From NCBI GenBank assembly GCA_035647815.1, contig DASRMR010000026.1, positions 38,936-102,935 of the forward strand: a stretch of DNA of 64,000 nucleotides, given 5' to 3'. The stretch is from JAAYRQ01 sp035647815. GTDB taxonomy: Bacteria > Bacillota > Syntrophomonadia > Syntrophomonadales > Syntrophomonadaceae. This document shows, piece after piece, positions 26,460 through 39,465 of this stretch (within the stretch, counting starts at the first letter, position 1; each line of letters opens with the position of its first letter). A program made the position numbers and the translations under genes. The notes beneath the pieces are model-generated. The model was given only the letters and a program-made list of their open reading frames with translations, was not told the DNA's origin and made no database searches.

Positions 26460-27146
26460 TTAAAACAACGAGTAAATTAGCATTATTATCGGAACTATAA
26501 AAATACCGGGAAGTAAATTAGCCACTCTAATATTAGTAATCCTCATTAAATTAAGTCCTAACCCTGCAATCAAAACTCCACCTAGTGCCGAAATATTATT
26601 AAGTATAGGATCAGTTAAAATCGGTTGTAAAAATTGAGCTGTTAAACTAATTGTGCCCTGGTAAATCAATACGGGAATAGCGGAAAATATTACTCCTACC
26701 CCCATACTAGCAGTGAAAATCAGCGAGAAAATCCCATCTAAAATAGATTTGATTAACAAGATTTGATAATTACCAGTTAAACCATCTTCTAAAGCCCCTA
26801 TTACAGCCATAGCACCGACACAGAATAATAAGCTAGCTGAAACAAACCCTTGAGCAAATTGATTGTTACCACCTTTAGCAAACTTTTCTTGTAGAAGACT
26901 ACCTAATTTATCAAGCTTTGCTTCCCATTGTCGCCATTCTCCGATAACAGCACCTATAGCTAGGCTAATTCCTACTATAGCTAGGCTTTCTGCCTTAAAT
27001 ACATATTGGATACCTATTATCATTACTAGCAAACCTAAGGCATCCTGCATAGTCCTACTTGTGTTTTCAGGTATACCCTTACCTAACAATAAACCTATTA
27101 AACCTGCTATAAATATGGCGGCAGCATTAATGATAGTTCCTGTCAT
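26460..27146 (-). CDS. DUF554 family membrane protein
   Basis: 228 residues with about six or seven transmembrane helices. The N terminus MTGTIINAAAIFIAGLIGLLLGKGIP and the glycine-rich helices match DUF554 (YdfK/YqgA) proteins. Their function is not established; some are described as possible transporters. It lies 84 bases after ligA on the same strand, and a hairpin repeat (27170-27226) occupies that gap. So it may be read through from ligA only in part. A 190-base gap with the gat promoter follows. Confidence 0.88.
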   Translation of the reverse strand: MTGTIINAAAIFIAGLIGLLLGKGIPENTSRTMQDALGLLVMIIGIQYVFKAESLAIVGISLAIGAVIGEWRQWEAKLDKLGSLLQEKFAKGGNNQFAQGFVSASLLFCVGAMAVIGALEDGLTGNYQILLIKSILDGIFSLIFTASMGVGVIFSAIPVLIYQGTISLTAQFLQPILTDPILNNISALGGVLIAGLGLNLMRITNIRVANLLPGIFIVPIIMLIYSLF

Positions 27147-27169
27147 TTCGTTTCACCACTTTATAAAAC

Positions 27170-27226
27170 AAATTCACGCAGACTATCAATGACTTGTTTA
27201 TAATCTGCGAAAATCTGCGTGAATTT
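27170..27226 (-). repeat. Inverted repeat between ligA and the DUF554 gene
   Basis: Perfect 13-bp arms, AAATTCACGCAGA (27170-27182) and TCTGCGTGAATTT (27214-27226), enclose 31 bases with another TCTGCG. The words resemble the TCTGCGTAAATC words of the element at 12778-13124, suggesting one dispersed repeat family. No T-run follows, so termination is uncertain. Confidence 0.6.
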
Positions 27227-27230
27227 AATC

Positions 27231-31323
<4,093 letters not shown>

Positions 31324-31367
31324 ATAAAATTACCACCTTTAACAATTTCGTCAACATATCGCTATTA

Positions 31368-31376
31368 ATTATACCA
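31368..31376 (-). promoter_or_regulatory. Extended -10 promoter for pcrA-ligA
   Basis: The same TGGTATAAT word as in front of gatC appears on the minus strand, 45 bases before the pcrA ATG. The -35 region (TAGTAT) is weak. Confidence 0.55.
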
Positions 31377-31470
31377 TATTATCCAGCTGTATACTAAAGC
31401 CGCGTAATATGTGAAAGTAAATTATTAATAAAACATAGGGAATATTCTATTAATTTTACCATAATCCCTA

Positions 31471-31476
31471 TATAAT
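31471..31476 (+). promoter_or_regulatory. Likely -10 box for the DUF1287 gene
   Basis: TATAAT lies 64 bases upstream of the ATG at 31540, on the plus strand. No clear -35 box is seen at 17 bases. Confidence 0.4.
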
Positions 31477-31539
31477 ACGAATAGTAAATATCATTTTTTT
31501 ATAAATTAGATCCTAATTTAAGGAAAGGGCTTTGAAAAA

Positions 31540-32208
31540 ATGGAATCTAAGCGATGGTTAAAATGTCTAACTATTATTTCTATGATTGTTTTGTTAGGTA
31601 TAACTGGGTATGTATGCTTTTACCCCAATACTAATCACCCCTCTATAGTCGAAACAATACCTTTACAAGAACTTACAACCTCAGATTTAATCCTTCTCGG
31701 TGCTCGTGAGGAAGCTAAAAACAAGACTCCTTATGATGCTTCTTATCAAATTATAAAATATCCTGGCGGGGATGTAGAAAAGGATAAAGGCGCTTGTACC
31801 GATGTGGTAGTACGTGCTTTTAGAAATGCCAGTATAGATCTGCAAGAACTTATTCATGAAGATATGAAAAAAGACTTTTCAGCCTACCCTAATAATTGGG
31901 GATTAAATGTTCCAGATTCTAATATAGATCATCGCCGGGTTCCTAATCAGATATGTTTTTTCAAACGACATGGATTAGGATTATCTACCCAAGTGCATGG
32001 TAATTTAGAAAACTGGAAATGGGGTGATGTAGTTTATTGGAAATTCCCCAATGGTGATGAACATTGTGGCATAATAAGCGATAATACTGGTAAAGACAAA
32101 GTGCCACTAGTAATACATAATTCTAGTATAGCTAAAGAAGAAGATTGTCTATTAAGCTGGGAAATTACCGGGCATTATCGCTATCCCATTACCCCGCAAT
32201 CATACTAA
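31540..32208 (+). CDS. Membrane-anchored DUF1287 protein
   Basis: 222 residues. One hydrophobic helix at residues 8-27 is probably a signal anchor. The rest is outside the membrane. CTDVVVRAFRNASIDLQ, HEDMKKDFSAYP, NIDHRRVPNQ and the late HCGIISD segment match DUF1287, a cysteine-histidine family thought to share the NlpC/P60 amidase-like fold. A cell-wall peptidase or amidase role is inferred, not proven. The ribosome site is AAGGAAAGGG. Its 3' end overlaps the convergent GGDEF/HD-GYP gene by 20 bases. Confidence 0.85.
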   Translation: MESKRWLKCLTIISMIVLLGITGYVCFYPNTNHPSIVETIPLQELTTSDLILLGAREEAKNKTPYDASYQIIKYPGGDVEKDKGACTDVVVRAFRNASIDLQELIHEDMKKDFSAYPNNWGLNVPDSNIDHRRVPNQICFFKRHGLGLSTQVHGNLENWKWGDVVYWKFPNGDEHCGIISDNTGKDKVPLVIHNSSIAKEEDCLLSWEITGHYRYPITPQSY

Positions 32209-35200
32209 TAAATTCTTTAACTAATACAGGATCAAATTGTTTACCAGCACAATCCACTAATTCTTGAACAGCCTTTTGATGTGACATAGCCCTACGATAA
32301 GGCCGATCATTAGTCATCGCATCATAAGCATCTACTATAGATAATATTCTGCATTCTAAAGGAATCGCTTCCCCAATCAATCCTAAGGGATATCCTTTAC
32401 CATTCCACCACTCATGATGTTTTAAAATCCAATCAGCTATTACTGATAAGTCTGGGGCTGATAAGGCAATACGATGACCTATTTCACAATGGCGTTTCAT
32501 TATGGAATATTCTTCTGAAGTTAAAGATCCTTTTTTAAATAAAATAGAATCTGGAATTCCTACTTTTCCGATATCATGGAACTGGGCAAATAATTTTAAA
32601 TCATTAATCTTATGATTATCTAAATTCAATTTCCTAGCCATACCTACGACTAAATCTTGCACTCTATCTCCATGACCTTCAGTCATAAAGTCTCGAGCCT
32701 CTAAGGCTTTCATTAAAGTTTGTACAATAGAGCTACGGGCACTTTGCCCACTATGCATTTTTTCCTTATACATATTATTATCCGCTTCTTGATATAATTG
32801 AATCATAGATATTCTAGGGTTTTCACGTATTGCACTTCCTATGGAAATGCTTAAAGGTACTTTCGGTTCAGTCTGATTATATGAAGCTATACTTTCCCGC
32901 ATACGGCTAACAGCCATTTCTACCCCACGGTTAGAAGAATCTAACAACAAAATAGCAAACTCATCCCCGCCTACCCTAGCTACGATATCATCTTTTCTAA
33001 AACACCGACTTATTATTTTACCTGTTATTCTTAATAAATCATCACCTGCATCATGACCTAAGGTATCGTTGACTAATTTTAACCCATCTATATCACATAT
33101 GATTAAACCTATCGGTGCACGTTTTTCCTGCTCTAAAAGATCCATTTTCTCTTCAAAATGAAATCGGTTATAAATGTCAGTTAATGCATCATGTCTACTT
33201 AAATATTTTAATTGATCTTCAGCTAGCCTACGCTCAGTAATATCTCGCGCTACAGTCTGATAATCTATTACAATGCTAGAATCATTGTATATAGCTCTAT
33301 GAGTGCAATGTAGCCATCTAGTAGTCTTGTCACTCATTTGCACCCGAAACTCTATAGAATTCACCGGTTGTTCCGGAGATAATAAAGCTAAATAATCTGT
33401 CACTAATTCCCGATCATCTTTATAAATTTTTTTCATAATATTTGTACCGATTACTGTAGTTTCTGTTTCATTAAAATACCGATAAAAAGCTGGATTTACA
33501 AAACTAATAGTTCCATCAGGTAATGCTCTACATATTAATTCAGTTTGATCTTCTACTATGGCCCTATAACGTGCTTCACTAAATGCTAACTCTTCCCGAG
33601 CCCTTTTTTCCTCTGTAATATCTTCCGCTAAGATCATGCCACCACTAATAACTCCGTTTTCATAAATAATCGGTGATACATTAAGCTTAAAAGTATGACT
33701 TTTGCCATCTTTGTGAATTAAGGGTAATTCATAACTACTATCTCCACCATATGTAAGGCGGTTCTGAATAGCTGCCATTACTTCATTTTTATATTCGTCG
33801 ACTACAAAATCAGTTATTAGTCTACCTATTTTTTCATCTTTTTGATATCCTAATAGATTATAAGTTCTTTTATTAGCAGATATAATTCTTCCTTTATTAT
33901 CGTAAGTAATAAACAGTTCATTAAGGTTGTTCATAAGAGTGTTTAAGTATTTTACTTGGTTTCGTAGGTTTTTCTCACTGTTCTGCAAAGCATCTTCAGC
34001 CTTTTTACGATCTGATATGTCCCGCACTAAACCTTTAAAACCAATGATAACATCATTTTCTATAATAGGCATAATTGTACTTTCTACATACAATTTACTA
34101 CCATCTTTACGAATAACATACCAGCCAAGTTCCCTGACTAGTTTTTTAGTTTTATATACCTGGTTAAAGGTACGCATAACTTTTTTTCCATTTTCCTCAT
34201 CCATAATTTTCCGATAGTTCATGCCCAGGAATTCATTAGGAGCATAGCCTAAGGCCTTATGCATATATTGATTCATAAAATTAAAATTACCAGCTAAGTC
34301 AACTTCAAAATAACCATCTTCTAGACTTTGAATAATGTTGCGATATTTTTCTTCACTTTCCTTAATAGCCATTTCCGCCATTTTGTGTTCGGTAATATCT
34401 CGCATAGTACTAATAGCACCAATAATATGACCTTTGCGATTTAACAATGGCGAACTTTTAGTTGCTAAATAAGTTCCTTTTGCCCCTAATTGCGGATAAT
34501 AAGCTTCCATAAATATAGTGTCATCTTGAAATTGTACATCTTGATAATAATCTGTAGCTATAAATTCATCTTGTAAAACTAAGTCAATAGTAAGAGCTTG
34601 CCGTTTTCCGTAAAAAGGAATCGCATATTCATAATTACCCCTACCCAACATCTCCCGTGCCTTTATCCCAGTTAAATCTTCCATAGCTCGATTCCACACA
34701 GTAACTTGACCATCTAGATTAATAGAAAAAGTAGGATCAGGTAAAAAGTCTAGCAAGACTTCTAACTGTTGAAATGCATCTGCTAAAGCATTCTTATTGT
34801 TTTCACTTTCATCTAATTGTTGTCTAAGTTCCTCTTCCGTAGCCATTAATTGTTCATTAGCAGCCATCAATTCTTGTGATTTTATTTCTAAAGTCTGATT
34901 ATATTCTTTTATCTTTTTTTCTGCTCTTCTTTGCTCGGTTACATCGATTGTTATTCCCATTTCACCAGTTATCTGCCCATTTTCAATAATCGGTACAGCA
35001 TTAGCTTGCATAATCCTTCCTGAGCCATCCTTGTGAATTAATGTATTGATATAACTATTTCTTTTACCCGTGTTAATCCTACGAAAAAACTCCTTCTTAA
35101 AAATATCTTTATATCTTACATCTACAAAATCCCATAGGTATTTATTAATGACTTCTTCCGGTTTATAGCCGAGTACATCATAAACCTTTTTGTTCATAAA

Positions 35201-35317
35201 GGTTATTTTTCCTTCGATATCATATGTATAAAACAATTCGTTCATATTGTCTAATAAACTACTTAAATAATACATCTTGTTTCTAGAAATCTGGCTCTTA
35301 TCCTGATCTTGATACAT
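32189..35317 (-). CDS. Multi-PAS GGDEF/HD-GYP c-di-GMP enzyme
   Basis: 1042 residues with no signal peptide or membrane helix. Five PAS domains follow one another: about 15-135, 185-315, 318-440, 455-575 and 580-700, with a coiled coil at 135-185. The GGDEF domain (about 705-870) has an intact RVGGDEFAIL near 785, so cyclase activity is expected. The C-terminal HD-GYP domain has FHDIGK near 912 and HHEWWNGKGYP near 967, so it can also degrade c-di-GMP. Such proteins switch by sensory input, here likely redox, oxygen or ligand sensing by PAS. No partner gene is adjacent. A c-di-GMP-type riboswitch lies 9 kb away. It starts at ATG 35317; the site GGGGGG lies 6 bases before. Confidence 0.95.
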   Translation of the reverse strand: MYQDQDKSQISRNKMYYLSSLLDNMNELFYTYDIEGKITFMNKKVYDVLGYKPEEVINKYLWDFVDVRYKDIFKKEFFRRINTGKRNSYINTLIHKDGSGRIMQANAVPIIENGQITGEMGITIDVTEQRRAEKKIKEYNQTLEIKSQELMAANEQLMATEEELRQQLDESENNKNALADAFQQLEVLLDFLPDPTFSINLDGQVTVWNRAMEDLTGIKAREMLGRGNYEYAIPFYGKRQALTIDLVLQDEFIATDYYQDVQFQDDTIFMEAYYPQLGAKGTYLATKSSPLLNRKGHIIGAISTMRDITEHKMAEMAIKESEEKYRNIIQSLEDGYFEVDLAGNFNFMNQYMHKALGYAPNEFLGMNYRKIMDEENGKKVMRTFNQVYKTKKLVRELGWYVIRKDGSKLYVESTIMPIIENDVIIGFKGLVRDISDRKKAEDALQNSEKNLRNQVKYLNTLMNNLNELFITYDNKGRIISANKRTYNLLGYQKDEKIGRLITDFVVDEYKNEVMAAIQNRLTYGGDSSYELPLIHKDGKSHTFKLNVSPIIYENGVISGGMILAEDITEEKRAREELAFSEARYRAIVEDQTELICRALPDGTISFVNPAFYRYFNETETTVIGTNIMKKIYKDDRELVTDYLALLSPEQPVNSIEFRVQMSDKTTRWLHCTHRAIYNDSSIVIDYQTVARDITERRLAEDQLKYLSRHDALTDIYNRFHFEEKMDLLEQEKRAPIGLIICDIDGLKLVNDTLGHDAGDDLLRITGKIISRCFRKDDIVARVGGDEFAILLLDSSNRGVEMAVSRMRESIASYNQTEPKVPLSISIGSAIRENPRISMIQLYQEADNNMYKEKMHSGQSARSSIVQTLMKALEARDFMTEGHGDRVQDLVVGMARKLNLDNHKINDLKLFAQFHDIGKVGIPDSILFKKGSLTSEEYSIMKRHCEIGHRIALSAPDLSVIADWILKHHEWWNGKGYPLGLIGEAIPLECRILSIVDAYDAMTNDRPYRRAMSHQKAVQELVDCAGKQFDPVLVKEFISMIAG

Positions 35318-35465
35318 ATGTCCCCCCCCAATAACAAATATATCTATTTCTCCAAGTTTGACATAGGGCCTATTCTCTTAAGACTATTGTACTACAAAAG
35401 CATGATTGAGTTGTACTACATAATAATCAATAAAACCTTAATATAAGATTAGTTTCGCAATACCC

Positions 35466-35495
35466 TTGTAAAAAGTACTTACAATTCCTTATAAT
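35466..35495 (+). promoter_or_regulatory. Promoter of the smr-type gene
   Basis: TTGTAA (35466-35471), 18 bases, then TATAAT (35490-35495), with the ATG 38 bases after. A reasonable vegetative sigma-A promoter. Confidence 0.6.
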
Positions 35496-35532
35496 CAGAT
35501 ATAGTACTTATTTATAGATTTAGGTGAAATTA

Positions 35533-35946
35533 ATGAAAATAGAGGCTTTAAATTTACATGGCCTTAGTTTGGATGAAGCATTAGAAAAAACAAAAATAAA
35601 TATTAAATGGTGTATAAAGCACCATGTAGAAGTATTAGATATTAATCATGGTAAAGGATTTCATAGTGAACGCGGCTTTTCCGTTATAAAACAAGAAGTT
35701 CGCAGACTACTTAAAGAAGATCCCTTTATCAAAGATTCAGGTTATATTGTAGTTCCTGGCGAATCAAACCTTCCGATAGCCCTGACCTTCGATGAAGGTC
35801 ATACTTTGATAGTTTATAAAGGTTGTGAAAAGAAAAATATCGGTGGTAAAAAACAGTTTGAGAAAGACTATGAAATCTTTTCAGAAGAAGGTAAGAGACA
35901 AAGGAAAATGAAAAAAAGAACTTATTCAAGAAAAAAACCGCGTTAA
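35533..35946 (+). CDS. Smr-domain protein
   Basis: 137 residues from ATG 35533; AGGTGA lies before it and the GTG at 35524 overlaps that site. LNLHGLSLDEALE and INHGKGFHSERGFSVIKQ (the HGxG-type motif) belong to the Smr nuclease-like domain found alone and at the end of MutS2. The tail is highly basic (QRKMKKRTYSRKKPR) and could bind nucleic acid. Smr proteins are linked to branched-DNA or mRNA cleavage at stalled ribosomes. The MBL-fold gene follows after 18 bases. Confidence 0.85.
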   Translation: MKIEALNLHGLSLDEALEKTKINIKWCIKHHVEVLDINHGKGFHSERGFSVIKQEVRRLLKEDPFIKDSGYIVVPGESNLPIALTFDEGHTLIVYKGCEKKNIGGKKQFEKDYEIFSEEGKRQRKMKKRTYSRKKPR

Positions 35947-35964
35947 TTATAAGGAGGACTAATT

Positions 35965-36864
35965 GTGTTCGAGCAGATTTTAGATAATGTTTATATAGTT
36001 TCCCCTACTGGCAAAGGAAATTTCCCATCTACATATACTTTTTATATAGATGATGAAGTAAAAACTATAATAGATACCCCTATAGATACTCGTTTTGTTG
36101 ACTTTTTTGTTGATCGGCCTTTAGATATGATCTTAAATACTCATTTCCATAGAGACCATAGTGGCTCTAATCATCTATTCCCAGATGCTAAGGTTTATGC
36201 CCACCATCTGGACACTCCTGCTATGCAGTCTGTAGATGTTTTTAGCGATTTCTATGGCTTTAATGAGCCTGGTAATTCGCACATAAAAGAAGCGTTTTTA
36301 CCCTGGTTTAACTTTGTACCATCACATATTACTGGACATATAAAAGACGAAGAAATAATTGATTTAGGTAAAACCAAACTAGAAGTTATTCATACTCCAG
36401 GCCATACCCCAGGACATTGTGCTTTCTTCGACCGCGAAAAAAGCATACTTTTTTCAGGTGATATCGACTTAACCGGTTTTGGGCCTTGGTATGGTAATTT
36501 AGTCAGTAATGTAGATGATGTTATAAAGTCTATCGAGAAATTAATTGATTTAAAACCTCAAACTATTTTATCTGCTCACAAAGGAGTCATAGATAATAAT
36601 GCTACTGAAGAACTAAAAAAGTATTTAGCTAAAGTATATTCTAATGAAAACAAAATAATTTCCGCCTTAGCTAAACCTTTAACCTTAGAAGAACTTACCG
36701 AGAAAAAAGTTATATATGGTAAGTGGGGAGAACCGACTCTTATGTTCTACTATTTTGAAAAACTCTCCCTAGAAAGACATCTAGAGCGTCTAATTGGACT
36801 AGGTATAGTCCAGAAGGATGGAGACGTTTACTATGTTGCACAAGAAAAATCTATAAGTATATAA
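35965..36864 (+). CDS. Metallo-beta-lactamase-fold hydrolase
   Basis: 299 residues. HFHRDHSG near residue 54 is the HxHxDH metal motif, HTPGHTPGHC a later metal histidine, SGDIDLTG the bridging aspartate, and SAHKG the last ligand. The C-terminal 90 residues are a helical winged domain, as in many MBL hydrolases of thioester or glyoxalase II-like type. Substrate unknown. It starts at GTG 35965 with AAGGAGG 7 bases before. It ends 5 bases from the convergent PAP2 gene, leaving no room for a separate terminator. Confidence 0.88.
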   Translation: MFEQILDNVYIVSPTGKGNFPSTYTFYIDDEVKTIIDTPIDTRFVDFFVDRPLDMILNTHFHRDHSGSNHLFPDAKVYAHHLDTPAMQSVDVFSDFYGFNEPGNSHIKEAFLPWFNFVPSHITGHIKDEEIIDLGKTKLEVIHTPGHTPGHCAFFDREKSILFSGDIDLTGFGPWYGNLVSNVDDVIKSIEKLIDLKPQTILSAHKGVIDNNATEELKKYLAKVYSNENKIISALAKPLTLEELTEKKVIYGKWGEPTLMFYYFEKLSLERHLERLIGLGIVQKDGDVYYVAQEKSISI

Positions 36865-36869
36865 AGTTA

Positions 36870-37433
36870 TTAATATCTTATTTGACTACTATGCCATTTA
36901 TAAATTCGAATAAATATCCATAAATTTAGACCACCAAAAATGTAACCGGCTAAGATATCTGAAGGATAGTGGACATTAAGATATACTCTGCTTAATCCGA
37001 TTAATATTATAAATAGACCCCATAAGATCCAAGATAATATTTTCCCATTAACCGAAGGAATTCTTTTAGCCAATAAGTAAGCTATAAACCCATAAAAGGC
37101 TATAGCTAACATAGCATGACCACTCGGAAAACTCATACTAGTAGCTATAGTCAAATGTTCTCCACTAGGTCTTGGCCTAGCAAAGTATTCCTTCAAAAGC
37201 CTCATCAATTGCCAACTTCCTAAAAGACATAGATTAAGGTAAATGGCCTCCAAAATATGCCTTTTATAAAGCAGAAATATTAATGCAAGTAAACTAAGAC
37301 CTATAAAAACTAGTGGACTTCCCCAATAAGTTATAAAAAGAAAAAATGAATCTAAGACTGGATTTCTTAGATTCGCTAAACTATCCATTATTAATAAATC
37401 AAAAATTAATAAATTACCATGCCAAAAAGACAA
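36870..37433 (-). CDS. PAP2-family phosphatase
   Basis: 187 residues with about six transmembrane helices. The three catalytic motifs are intact: KEYFARPRP (KxxxxxxRP), PSGHA, and SRVYLNVHYPSD (SRxxxxxHxxxD). It probably dephosphorylates a lipid pyrophosphate such as undecaprenyl-PP, or phosphatidic acid. The start is TTG 37433 with GGAGGGGG upstream. It lies 12 bases downstream of the methyltransferase gene and is likely co-transcribed with it. Confidence 0.9.
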   Translation of the reverse strand: MSFWHGNLLIFDLLIMDSLANLRNPVLDSFFLFITYWGSPLVFIGLSLLALIFLLYKRHILEAIYLNLCLLGSWQLMRLLKEYFARPRPSGEHLTIATSMSFPSGHAMLAIAFYGFIAYLLAKRIPSVNGKILSWILWGLFIILIGLSRVYLNVHYPSDILAGYIFGGLNLWIFIRIYKWHSSQIRY

Positions 37434-37445
37434 ATTCTCCCCCTC

Positions 37446-38369
37446 CTAGCACATGAATTTGAATTTGAAAGGCATTTCTTTAACTATTTTTTCTTTTATA
37501 TCTTTTTCCTGTATGGCAAATTCATTAATTATGTTTTTACTAATTATCATACTAAATGCCCAACACAATCCTAAATATGGCATTATTTTAGTCATATAAG
37601 GTTCACCGGCAGGATAACGAATATGGATTAAGGGGTTTAATCCTATTTCTTTTAAGTCGGCCCGCAAAATAATATCATCAATACCTGTATAAGTCTGATA
37701 TTCCGCTAAATCAAAGTCTGGATCTAGGGCTGATGCTAATTCTTTGTTTTGGTTAAAACTGAAAATAGATTTCAACTTGTTCTTTTTACCATCACTATTA
37801 GTCGCTAAGAACTCAAAGAACTTATATCTCTTTGTTTTGGTAATAGTTGTAGGATCTGCAATTGTAACAATCAATCCATGTTCTGACAATCTTTTACTAG
37901 CTAATTTAATTAAATCAACTGGGTCTTTAAAATGATGAATAGCAGAGGAAAACATTATCAAGTCATATTTCTGCTCCTGCTCTTGCTCTTGCTCTAAAAA
38001 TGCAAAAGCATCTGCTTGAATAGAATTTATTCCTTTAATGTTTTGCTTAAGTGCTTTATCTTCTGCAATTTCTAACATTTTCTCAGAAACATCTACCAAA
38101 TCAACTATAGAATTAGGGCTACATTCCTTAAAAGCAAAAGCAGCCTTGCCGGCGCCCCCGCACATATCTACAGCACGGATAGATTTATTACAATATGGAG
38201 TTAAGATTTTAGTTGCGGCGTTGAGTATAACTTTATACTCAGAATATAAATATTTCGGTTCCTCCAAGTCCTCATAAAACTTTACAATTACATCACTACT
38301 ATATTTTTCTATATTAGCTTCTAATATGTCTTCTTCTGTATATTCTTCCCAAGTCTTTTCCTTATTCAT
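37446..38369 (-). CDS. SAM-dependent methyltransferase, class I
   Basis: 307 residues. VDMCGGAGKAAFAF near residue 67 is SAM motif I, VDVSEKMLEIA motif post-I, and DLIMFSSAIHHFKD motif II-III. The end is hydrophobic with basic residues, perhaps membrane-associated. A short EQEQEQEQK stretch near 125 comes from a repeated GAGCAA/GAGCAG run and is not typical of the fold. The acceptor is unknown; quinone- or lipid-type UbiE relatives are one option. It is followed by a PAP2 gene, which would suit a lipid substrate, but that is inference. The ribosome site is GGGGGAG. Confidence 0.85.
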   Translation of the reverse strand: MNKEKTWEEYTEEDILEANIEKYSSDVIVKFYEDLEEPKYLYSEYKVILNAATKILTPYCNKSIRAVDMCGGAGKAAFAFKECSPNSIVDLVDVSEKMLEIAEDKALKQNIKGINSIQADAFAFLEQEQEQEQKYDLIMFSSAIHHFKDPVDLIKLASKRLSEHGLIVTIADPTTITKTKRYKFFEFLATNSDGKKNKLKSIFSFNQNKELASALDPDFDLAEYQTYTGIDDIILRADLKEIGLNPLIHIRYPAGEPYMTKIMPYLGLCWAFSMIISKNIINEFAIQEKDIKEKIVKEMPFKFKFMC

Positions 38370-38435
38370 TATGCTCCCCCAATTTTAACTTTATTAGTTT
38401 TCCCCCTTTTATTCTGCGTAGATAGTGTGAAACCC

Positions 38436-38482
38436 TTCCCCTTTTCACTATGAGAAAAGGGGAATGATTACATTCCCCTTTT
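38436..38482 (-). terminator. Terminator-like hairpin(s) after tatA
   Basis: AAAAGGGGAATG (38455-38466) and CATTCCCCTTTT (38471-38482) form a 12-bp stem with a 4-base loop. A third matching arm, TTCCCCTTTTC at about 38436-38446, could pair with the middle arm instead, so two exclusive hairpins are possible. A long T-run is missing. Confidence 0.55.
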
Positions 38483-38508
38483 TAAGATAAATATATTATA
38501 TTAAAAAA

Positions 38509-38703
38509 CTACTCTTTTATCTCTTTATTTATCTCTTCTTCATCTTCATCAAAAGATTCATCTTTAGCTTTTCTGAAACTTTGTATAGCTTTGCCTACAG
38601 ATTCACCTAGCTGAGGTAGTTTGCCTGGCCCAAATACTATTAAGACTATTACTAAAATTAACCCGATTTCCCACGGTCCGAAATTTCCTATGAATCCAAA
38701 CAT
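38509..38703 (-). CDS. tatA: Twin-arginine translocase subunit TatA
   Basis: 64 residues. One N-terminal helix (WEIGLILVIVLIVFG) is followed by FGPGKLPQLGESVGKAI, the conserved hinge and amphipathic helix, then an acidic tail. It forms the pore of folded-protein export. TatC is not adjacent. In anaerobes it serves Fe-S and molybdenum enzymes. It appears to be a single gene with its own promoter and terminator. Confidence 0.95.
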   Translation of the reverse strand: MFGFIGNFGPWEIGLILVIVLIVFGPGKLPQLGESVGKAIQSFRKAKDESFDEDEEEINKEIKE

Positions 38704-38784
38704 GTATTAAAAACCCCCTTTTTTGGAATCGTATATCCTAATGATAATACTTTTCTTGTCTAATTGAAATGGCTATTTTCTACA

Positions 38785-39465
38785 TTAGACAAATTTCCTA
38801 TATCTTTTCAACACAATATAAAAAGGTTTTCCTAAAATAAAAGCAAAAACTAAATTGCCGACAGCGTGGACAACATCGAATGTCAAGCTAGTAGCACATA
38901 CTGCAATAAGTGTCTTCCAATTCAAAGGAAAAGTAAATGCGAGCCAATGCCAAATATTCATAATAGAACCAAAAAATAATCCACATAGACCTGCCAAAAT
39001 TACAAAAGGTAAAAATCTCAAGCTATTCTGACCCTTACCTAATAAACCAGCTAATAATCCACATAAACCCCAACCTAACATTTGCCAAGGTGTCCAAGGC
39101 CCCTGACCTAAATATAAATTAGATACGAAGGCAGATACCATACCTACTATAAAACCTGCCTGGCTACCCCAAGTATACCCTACAATCATAACAATAAAAG
39201 TTGTAGGTTGAAAATTAGCAATACCCATAAAAATTATACGACCAATTGCAGCGAAGGAAGAAACCGTCGCAATTAATACTAAATAATTAATACTTAGCTT
39301 TTGCGTTTCAAAACTAATTAATACTAATATTAATATAGTAACAGCTAAAATAGTAGTCGAAATTCCCCAATTAATATTAGTCCACGAAGGGTTTATGAAC
39401 TTTAAAGTTACTAGCATCAGAACAATAACTACTAAATATTTAATGTTTAATTTACTTAATTCCAT
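38785..39465 (-). CDS. ECF transporter substrate-binding (S) membrane component
   Basis: 226 residues from ATG 39465, chosen since AGGTGAGGG stands before it. About six transmembrane helices. GYTWGSQAGFIVGMVSAF and LYLGQGPWTPWQMLGWG match S components of the group also called energy-coupling substrate subunits. It overlaps the ATPase gene by 14 bases. The cobalamin riboswitch at the head of the run predicts that it binds a corrinoid. Sequence alone does not prove the ligand. The genes for the other three parts of the transporter lie upstream in order. Confidence 0.85.
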   Translation of the reverse strand: MELSKLNIKYLVVIVLMLVTLKFINPSWTNINWGISTTILAVTILILVLISFETQKLSINYLVLIATVSSFAAIGRIIFMGIANFQPTTFIVMIVGYTWGSQAGFIVGMVSAFVSNLYLGQGPWTPWQMLGWGLCGLLAGLLGKGQNSLRFLPFVILAGLCGLFFGSIMNIWHWLAFTFPLNWKTLIAVCATSLTFDVVHAVGNLVFAFILGKPFYIVLKRYRKFV

